A stretch of DNA of 64,000 bases from Achromobacter pulmonis (lineage in GTDB: Bacteria; Pseudomonadota; Gammaproteobacteria; Burkholderiales; Burkholderiaceae_B), in NCBI RefSeq assembly GCF_902859765.1, contig NZ_CADIJV010000001.1, positions 1 through 64,000 of the forward strand, in the 5' to 3' direction. The translations under genes were made by a program, and so were the position numbers. The notes under the pieces are model-generated. The model was given only the letters and a program-made list of their open reading frames with translations. It made no database searches and had not been told where the DNA came from. This document shows, in pieces, positions 58,752-64,000 of this stretch. Positions within the stretch are counted from its first letter, which is position 1. Each line of letters begins with the position of its first letter.

Positions 58752-59924
58752 TCAAAGCGTGGCGGCGGTGCCGAGGATGGCGGTGGCCTGGCTGGACAGG
58801 GTGCCGCCGTTGCCATGCACCAGCGCCAGTTCGGCGCCGGCCACCTGGCGCGCCCCGGCCTCGCCGCGCAATTGCCGCACCGCCTCGATCATGATGAAGA
58901 CGCCGTACATGCCCGGATGCACGCAGCACAGGCCGCCGCCGTTGGTGTTGACCGGCAGCCGTCCGCCGGGGGCGATGGCGCCGCCGGCGATGAAGTCCTT
59001 GCTCTCGCCCTTGGCGCAGAAGCCCAGGTCCTCCAGGAACAGCAGGGTGTTGATGGTGAAGGCGTCGTACAGCTCGACCACATCGATGTCCTTGGGCGTC
59101 ACGCCCGCCATGGCGTAGGCGCGGCGGCCCGATTCGCTGGCGGCGGTGACGGTCAGGTCTTCCATCGACGAGATCTGGCGGTTCCAGACGGCGGTGGCGT
59201 TGCCCAGCACATAGACCGGCGGCCGCGGCAGGTCGCGGGCGCGGTCGGCGCGCACCAGCACGTAGGCGCCCGCGCCGTCGGTGACCAGGCAGCAGTCGCG
59301 CACGCTCAGAGGGTCGGACACCATGCGCGCGGCCAGGATCTGTTCCAGCGTGGCCGGGTCGCGCAGTTGGGCCTCGGGATTGAGCTGGGCCCACTGGTTG
59401 GCGGCCAGCGCCACCTGCGCCAGGTGCTCGCGGCGGGTGCCGTACTGGTGCATGTGACGCGCCGCCGCCAGCGCATACGACGACAGCGGGCTCAACGGGT
59501 CATACGGCGTCTCGTAGGGCTGCGGATCGAACTGCTTGCGCACGCGGCCGATTTCGGCGCGGCTCAGCGTCGAAGTGCGCTGCGTGCTGCCATAGCAGAC
59601 CAGCACCGCGTTGCATTGGCCCGAGGCCAGCGCGTGCAGCGCCGGCAGCAGGTGCGCCACGAAGCTGCTGCCGCCCAGCATGGTGCTGTCGATGAAGCTG
59701 GGGCGGATGCCCAGGTGCTCGACGACTGGCATCGCCCACATCGGCGCGGCCACGCTGGCGGTGCAGAGGCCATCGATGTCGCGCATCGACAGGCCGGCGT
59801 CGGCCACGGCGCGCTGCGCCGCCTGCACCAGGATTTCCATTTCGGTGAAGCCGTGGGCCTGGCCCAGGCCGGCATGACCCACCCCTGCCACCGCGACGGC
59901 GCCGCGCAGATCGTTCAGCGTCAT
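58752..59924 (-). CDS. Thiolase-fold protein of the SCP2/Ltp2 type, possible aldolase
   Basis: The 390-aa protein has the thiolase fold of lipid-transfer (SCP-x) type enzymes: GVGHAGLGQ at the start, STMLGGSSFVAHLL where thiolases have the nucleophilic Cys, and VNTNGGGLCCVHPGMYG near the end. The first catalytic Cys appears to be Ser or Thr, so normal thiolysis is doubtful. Proteins of this kind that pair with a DUF35 partner, such as Ltp2 with ChsH2, are retro-aldolases in steroid side-chain breakdown. The DUF35 gene overlaps it by 4 nt, which supports that role. Confidence 0.82.
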   Translation of the reverse strand: MTLNDLRGAVAVAGVGHAGLGQAHGFTEMEILVQAAQRAVADAGLSMRDIDGLCTASVAAPMWAMPVVEHLGIRPSFIDSTMLGGSSFVAHLLPALHALASGQCNAVLVCYGSTQRTSTLSRAEIGRVRKQFDPQPYETPYDPLSPLSSYALAAARHMHQYGTRREHLAQVALAANQWAQLNPEAQLRDPATLEQILAARMVSDPLSVRDCCLVTDGAGAYVLVRADRARDLPRPPVYVLGNATAVWNRQISSMEDLTVTAASESGRRAYAMAGVTPKDIDVVELYDAFTINTLLFLEDLGFCAKGESKDFIAGGAIAPGGRLPVNTNGGGLCCVHPGMYGVFIMIEAVRQLRGEAGARQVAGAELALVHGNGGTLSSQATAILGTAATL

Positions 59925-60319
59925 TGCGCCTCCTCGTTGGGAACAAAGACCAGCAGTCCGCGGCCTTCGGTCACGGCTACCTGTGCGCGCACCGCCATGC
60001 CGATGCGCACGGCCTCGGGCGCCACGCCTTCGACCCGGCTCATCAGGCGCACGCCGTCGGCCAGATCAATCAGCGCCACGTTGTAGTCGCCGCCCGCCTC
60101 GGGCTTGCGCCGCACGATGGTGGTGGAATAGACCGTGCCGCGGCCGTCCGGCACGCGCCACGACAACTGATCCGCGCCGCAATGGGGGCAGAGCATGCGG
60201 GGATAGAACACGGCGCGGTCGCAGGCGCCGCAGTGCTGGATCTGGAAGCGCCCCTGGTCGAGCGCCTGGCGGTACTGCGCCTCGACGCCTTCGGTGGCGC
60301 GTGGGTCGGTTGCGGTCAT
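59921..60319 (-). CDS. DUF35 OB-fold/zinc-ribbon protein
   Basis: The 132-aa protein has a rubredoxin-like zinc ribbon with four Cys (30, 33, 44 and 47; CGACDR and CPHCG) and a C-terminal OB fold with YNVALIDLADGVRLMSRV. DUF35 proteins act as obligate partners of thiolase-fold enzymes and bind acyl-CoA. ATG 60319 is chosen over an in-frame start 22 codons upstream because GGAAACG precedes it. It heads the minus-strand operon and overlaps the thiolase-like gene. Confidence 0.88.
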   Translation of the reverse strand: MTATDPRATEGVEAQYRQALDQGRFQIQHCGACDRAVFYPRMLCPHCGADQLSWRVPDGRGTVYSTTIVRRKPEAGGDYNVALIDLADGVRLMSRVEGVAPEAVRIGMAVRAQVAVTEGRGLLVFVPNEEAQ

Positions 60320-60513
60320 TGCATACGTTTCCGGATGGATGAGCCGCCAGTGTCGGGGCTGGCGCCGGCCCATGCCATTCTTCATTGCTGAAGCAGGCCT
60401 TTTGCCGACCCGTAGTGCCGTGCCCTACACCGAGGCAGAAGCCGGTCTTCGGCAACCGCAGATTGTCCGACGCGCGGTCGCCATGGCTAGATACCCGCCA
60501 AAGGAGGTAGGCC

Positions 60514-61704
60514 ATGAATCTGACCTGGACGCCGGAAGAAATCCGGTTCCGCGAAATGGTGCGCGCGTTCGCCGCCGACCGGCTGCCGCGCGACATCCGC
60601 GACAAGGTGCGCCGGCACCAGCGCCTGGAGCGCGACGACTACGTGCGCTGGCACAACATCCTGGCCGACCAGGGCTGGGGCGCGCCGAACTGGCCGGTCG
60701 AGCACGGCGGCACGGGCTGGAACGCGCTGGAGCGATTGATCTTCGAAGTCGAATGCTTCAAGGCCGGCGCGCCGCGGCTGTTGCCGTTCGGCCTGTCCAT
60801 GATCGGCCCGGTGCTGATGAAGTACGGCAGCGCCGAGCAGCAGGCGCGCTTCCTGCCGCGCATGCCGCGGGTGCAGGACTGGTGGTGCCAGGGCTATTCC
60901 GAGCCCGGCTCGGGCTCGGATCTGGCCTCGCTCAAGACCCGCGCGGTGCGCGACGGCGATGACTACGTGGTCAATGGCCAGAAGACCTGGACCACGCTGG
61001 CGCAATACGCCGACTGGATGTTCTGCCTGGCGCGCACCGATCCCGAGGCGCGCGCCCAGCGTGGCATTTCGATGCTGCTGCTGGACATGCGCGCGCCGGG
61101 CGTGACCGTGCGCCCGATCCGCACGCTCGACGGCGGCCACGACGTCAACGAAGTCTGGCTGGAGAACGTGCGCGTGCCGGCCGCCAATCTCGTCGGCGAG
61201 GAAAATCAGGGCTGGACCTACGCCAAGTACCTGCTGGGCCATGAACGCACCGGCATCGCCGGCCTGGGCCATTGCCATCGCGAACTCGGCATCCTCAAGG
61301 ACATGGCCGCGCGCGCCACCGCGCGCGGCCGGCCCCTGCTGGCCGATAGCCGCATGCGCGACCGCATCTCGCGCATCGAGGTCGACATCATGGCGCTGGA
61401 AATGCTGCTGCTGCGCGTGGCCGCCAGCAACGGCGGCACGCCCGGCCCGGAAGCCTCGGTGCTGAAGATCCGTGGTTCCGAGATCCAGCAGGACCTGGCC
61501 ATGCTGCAGATGGAAGTGGCCGGCCCCGATGCCTGGCCCTACGACCCCGAATGGATGCGGGCCGAGGCCGCGTATCACGGTCCTGGCCCGGAGCTGGCGG
61601 CGGCCTCGGGCGCCGGCTATGCCGACATGCGCAAGACCTCGATCTACGGCGGCACCACTGAAGTGCAGAAGGGCATCATCGCCCGCCTGGTGCTGGGCCT
61701 GTAG
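60514..61704 (+). CDS. Acyl-CoA dehydrogenase, probable heteromer subunit 1
   Basis: The 396-aa flavoprotein has WWCQGYSEPGSGSDLASLKT (FAD/substrate region) near residue 128 and the C-terminal IYGGTTEVQKGIIARLVLG. The usual catalytic Glu of the medium-chain type (YEGT) is Gly here, as in many acyl-CoA dehydrogenases of the FadE26/ChsE kind, where the base lies elsewhere or the enzyme works as a heteromer. AGGAGG precedes the ATG. It starts the plus-strand operon divergent from the DUF35 operon. Confidence 0.92.
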   Translation: MNLTWTPEEIRFREMVRAFAADRLPRDIRDKVRRHQRLERDDYVRWHNILADQGWGAPNWPVEHGGTGWNALERLIFEVECFKAGAPRLLPFGLSMIGPVLMKYGSAEQQARFLPRMPRVQDWWCQGYSEPGSGSDLASLKTRAVRDGDDYVVNGQKTWTTLAQYADWMFCLARTDPEARAQRGISMLLLDMRAPGVTVRPIRTLDGGHDVNEVWLENVRVPAANLVGEENQGWTYAKYLLGHERTGIAGLGHCHRELGILKDMAARATARGRPLLADSRMRDRISRIEVDIMALEMLLLRVAASNGGTPGPEASVLKIRGSEIQQDLAMLQMEVAGPDAWPYDPEWMRAEAAYHGPGPELAAASGAGYADMRKTSIYGGTTEVQKGIIARLVLGL

Positions 61705-61735
61705 GCCCGGCCCGCATCCGCAAGGAACACGACGC

Positions 61736-62848
61736 ATGGATTTCCTCTATACCGAAGAACAGCGCATGCTGGCCGACAGCCTGCGCCGCCTGGTGGACCA
61801 GGCATGGACCCGGTCGCAGCGCCGCGCCCGCGAGGCGGCGGGGCGGCTCGATCCGGCGGCCTGGGCCGCGCTGGCCGAGCTGGGCGTGCTGGGCCTGAAT
61901 ATCCCACAGGAAGCGGGCGGCTTTGGCGAAGTGCCGGCCAGCCTGTTGCCGGTGCACCTGGAACTGGGGCGCGGATTGGTGGCCGAGCCGGTGATCCCCA
62001 GCGCGGTGATGGGCGCGGCCCTGATCGGCGCCTGCGGCGATGCGGCGCGCGCGCACTGGTTGCCCGCCATCGCCTCGGGCGAAAAGGTGGTCAGCGTGGC
62101 CTACCAGGAACCCGGGCGCCGCTATCAGGACGATCCCCAGGCCTGCCGCGCCACGCGCGGCGGCAACGGCTGGCGCCTGGACGGCGCCAAGCATCTGGTG
62201 TGGCACGGCGCGGCCGCCCACGCCTGGCTGGTGAGCGCGCGTGACGAAGACGGCGCCACGCTGTTGTTCGCGGTGCCGGCCGATGCCGCCGGGGCGCATC
62301 TCACCGATACGCCGACGCTGGACGGCGCGCGCTGTGCGCGCCTGGATTTCGACGCGCTGTCGTTGTCGGCCGACGCCCTGCTGGCGCGAGGCGAAGCGGC
62401 CGACGCCGCCTTGGCGCAGGCGCTGCAATGGGGCACCGCCGCGCTGTGCGCCCATGCGGCGGGCGCGATGGAACGATTGCTGGAAATCACCGTCGACTAT
62501 CTCAAGACGCGCAAGCAGTTCGGCCAGCCGCTGGCGACGTTCCAGGCGCTGCAGCACCGTCTGGCGGAAATGCTGGTGGCCAAGGAGCTGGCGCTGTCGA
62601 TGGCCTACGTGGCCGTGGCCGCCCTGACCGAAGCCGACCCGGCGCAGCGCCGCCGCATGCTGGCCTCGGCCAAGCTCGAAACCGCGCGCGCCGGCCGGCT
62701 GGTGGCGCAGATGGCGGTGCAACTGCACGGCGGCATGGGCATGACGGACGAACTGGAGGTCGGCGACTTCTTCAAGCGCCTGACGGTGGCGGACCTGCTG
62801 CTGGGCGACAGCGCCGAGCAGTTGGCGGTGCTGGAGGAACTGGCATGA
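61736..62848 (+). CDS. Acyl-CoA dehydrogenase, probable heteromer subunit 2
   Basis: The 370-aa protein starts MDFLYTEEQRMLADSLRRLV and is more divergent in its middle domain than the upstream dehydrogenase. KTRKQFGQPLATFQALQHRL is the FAD-contacting helix and LHGGMGMTDELEVGDFFKRL is typical of the short partner subunits. Two unequal dehydrogenase genes side by side are the pattern of the alpha2beta2 acyl-CoA dehydrogenases of steroid catabolism. It starts 31 nt after subunit 1 and overlaps the crotonase gene by ATGA. Confidence 0.9.
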   Translation: MDFLYTEEQRMLADSLRRLVDQAWTRSQRRAREAAGRLDPAAWAALAELGVLGLNIPQEAGGFGEVPASLLPVHLELGRGLVAEPVIPSAVMGAALIGACGDAARAHWLPAIASGEKVVSVAYQEPGRRYQDDPQACRATRGGNGWRLDGAKHLVWHGAAAHAWLVSARDEDGATLLFAVPADAAGAHLTDTPTLDGARCARLDFDALSLSADALLARGEAADAALAQALQWGTAALCAHAAGAMERLLEITVDYLKTRKQFGQPLATFQALQHRLAEMLVAKELALSMAYVAVAALTEADPAQRRRMLASAKLETARAGRLVAQMAVQLHGGMGMTDELEVGDFFKRLTVADLLLGDSAEQLAVLEELA

Positions 62849-63645
62849 GCGCCGCGGACGATACCCAGATCATCTTCACCCTGGAGCAGGGCGTCGGCGT
62901 CATCACGCTCAACCGTCCTGAGCGCTTGAACAGCTTCACCGCTGTCATGCACGCCGAACTGGCGCGGGCGCTGGACACGCTGGAAGCGCATGCCGGACTG
63001 CGCGGCGTGATCCTGACCGGCGCCGGGCGCGGTTTTTGCGCCGGCCAGGACCTGGCCGAACGCAAGCCGGCCGAGGACGGCTCGCGCCGCGACCTGAGCG
63101 AGAACCTGGAAAAACACTACAAGCCGCTGATCCTGCGGTTGCGCGCACTGCCGGCGCCGGTGGTGTGCGTCATGAACGGCGTCGCGGCCGGGGCTGGCGC
63201 CAGCCTGGCGCTGGCGTGCGACGTGGTGTTCGCGGTGGAATCGGCGCGCTTCATCCAGGCCTTCAGCAAGATCGGCCTGTTGCCGGATGCCGGCGGCACC
63301 TGGTTCCTGCCGCGCCTGGTGGGGTCGGCGCGGGCCATGGGCGCGGCCTTGTTCGGCGAGGCGCTCAGCGCGCGTCAGGCCGAGGCCTGGGGCCTGATCT
63401 GGCGCGTGGTGCCGGATGCGGACCTGGCGGCCACGCTGGCCGAGGTCCGCGCCACCCTGGCGGCCGGGCCGACCCGCGCCTATGCCGCGACCAAGGCCGC
63501 CCTGCACGCGTCCAGCGGCAATACGCTGGCGCAGCAGTTCGACCTGGAATGCGGCTTGCAGCGCCAGCTGGGCTACACCGACGATTACCTGGAGGGCATG
63601 CGCGCCTTCGCACAAAAGCGCGCGCCTGCGTTCAAGGGACGCTAG
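62845..63645 (+). CDS. PaaG-like enoyl-CoA hydratase/isomerase
   Basis: The 266-aa crotonase is strikingly like PaaG of phenylacetate catabolism: ITLNRPERLNSF at the start, LTGAGRGFCAGQDLAER, NGVAAGAGASLALACDVV and FSKIGLLPDAGGTWFLPRL in order, with the isomerase Asp in PDAGG. No other paa genes are nearby, so its role is probably hydration or isomerisation in the local pathway rather than phenylacetate degradation. It is translationally coupled to the second dehydrogenase. Confidence 0.9.
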   Translation: MSAADDTQIIFTLEQGVGVITLNRPERLNSFTAVMHAELARALDTLEAHAGLRGVILTGAGRGFCAGQDLAERKPAEDGSRRDLSENLEKHYKPLILRLRALPAPVVCVMNGVAAGAGASLALACDVVFAVESARFIQAFSKIGLLPDAGGTWFLPRLVGSARAMGAALFGEALSARQAEAWGLIWRVVPDADLAATLAEVRATLAAGPTRAYAATKAALHASSGNTLAQQFDLECGLQRQLGYTDDYLEGMRAFAQKRAPAFKGR

Positions 63646-63721
63646 GACGCGTAATCGAAGCAGGGGGGCAGCGCGCGAAAGCGCGCCGCCGCCGCGGTTA
63701 CCGTTGCCGATCGGCGAGGCC
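63646..63721. other. Short intergenic region between convergent genes
   Basis: It holds a small GC hairpin, GCGCGC-GAAA-GCGCGC, flanked by GGC/GCC but no T-run on either strand. Nothing else is recognisable. Confidence 0.3.
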
Positions 63722-64000
63722 TCAGGCGGCCGCCGGCTGTCGGATCTGTCCGATCAGTTCGCGCGCGCAGCCGGGCAGGGCGTCGATGTCGCGCACCAGC
63801 AGCTTGCGTTCGCGCACCACCCAGGGCTCGTCCAGTTCCACCACCTGCAGCTTCATTTCCGCGCCATAGCGGCGCGCAGCGGAATCCGGGATCACGCCCA
63901 CGCCCACGCCGGCCTGCACCATGCGGCAGATCGAGTCGAAGCTGTACAGCTGGATGCGTTGCGGCAGGCGCTGGCCGACACGTTCGAGCTGGTCGCGCAG
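63722..64000 (-). CDS. LysR-family regulator, C-terminal part (cut by window edge)
   Basis: The 92 visible C-terminal codons continue through the right edge of the window. The sequence SFDSICRMVQAGVGVGVIPD is the late effector-domain signature of LysR regulators, and it closely parallels the VEAGAGIAVVP stretch of the regulator at 49515. Its N-terminal DNA-binding part is outside the window. Placed at the end of the dehydrogenase operon, it may control the adjacent catabolic genes. Confidence 0.85.
   Translation of the reverse strand: MRDQLERVGQRLPQRIQLYSFDSICRMVQAGVGVGVIPDSAARRYGAEMKLQVVELDEPWVVRERKLLVRDIDALPGCARELIGQIRQPAAA

Overview
The window is high-GC DNA from a beta-proteobacterium of the Alcaligenaceae, most probably Bordetella or a close relative such as Achromobacter. 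The evidence is the strong G/C third-position bias, two Bug-type solute receptors, the neighbourhood lptD-surA-rsmA beside amgK-murU, a class I fumarase, and a GC-rich intergenic repeat that I recall from Bordetella-group genomes. This placement is inference; no rRNA gene or other decisive marker is present. I see no tRNA, rRNA, CRISPR array, insertion sequence or prophage.

Region 1 (1-16420, plus strand) is the 3' part of a type VI secretion (T6SS) locus: a truncated upstream gene, then tssB, tssC, hcp (tssD), tssE, tssF, tssG, clpV (tssH) and vgrG (tssI). It continues with a DUF4123 chaperone/adaptor, a 1047-aa VasX-like predicted pore-forming effector and a small membrane protein that is probably its immunity protein. 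The baseplate/membrane genes tssA, J, K, L and M are not visible and must lie to the left or elsewhere.

Region 2 (16445-23224) holds accessory and housekeeping genes: an azoreductase with a palindromic operator upstream, a HAD hydrolase, an OmpA-type lipoprotein, a pterin carbinolamine dehydratase, a flavin monooxygenase-DUF2783-MarR operon with two matching inverted repeats in its promoter, a membrane-anchored coiled-coil protein, and murU.

Region 3 (23224-44687) is core genome: amgK-murU (peptidoglycan sugar salvage) divergent from lptD-surA-rsmA (outer-membrane biogenesis and 16S rRNA methylation), glycerate kinase, pyruvate kinase, a fused SpmA/SpmB-like protein, fadE, and a minus-strand run glyQ-glyS-gmhB-plsC-metallopeptidase-gloA-def. 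It ends with an enoyl-CoA hydratase, a tandem pair of GC-rich repeats and fumarase.

Region 4 (44803-64000) is metabolic accessory DNA. It starts with a double-PAS chemotaxis transducer broken by a one-base excess in a C6 tract. Next is an operon of SDR, MaoC hydratase and CoA-transferase genes, divergent from a LysR regulator that is followed by a Bug receptor. A 1120-aa glycine-rich autotransporter with ~92-residue repeats follows. The right part is a second catabolic cluster: DUF35 protein, thiolase-fold protein, acyl-CoA ligase, Bug receptor and nitronate monooxygenase on the minus strand, divergent from two acyl-CoA dehydrogenases and a PaaG-like crotonase on the plus strand. A second LysR gene is cut by the right edge. 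The gene set resembles steroid/branched side-chain degradation ending in a retro-aldol cleavage, but the substrate is unknown.
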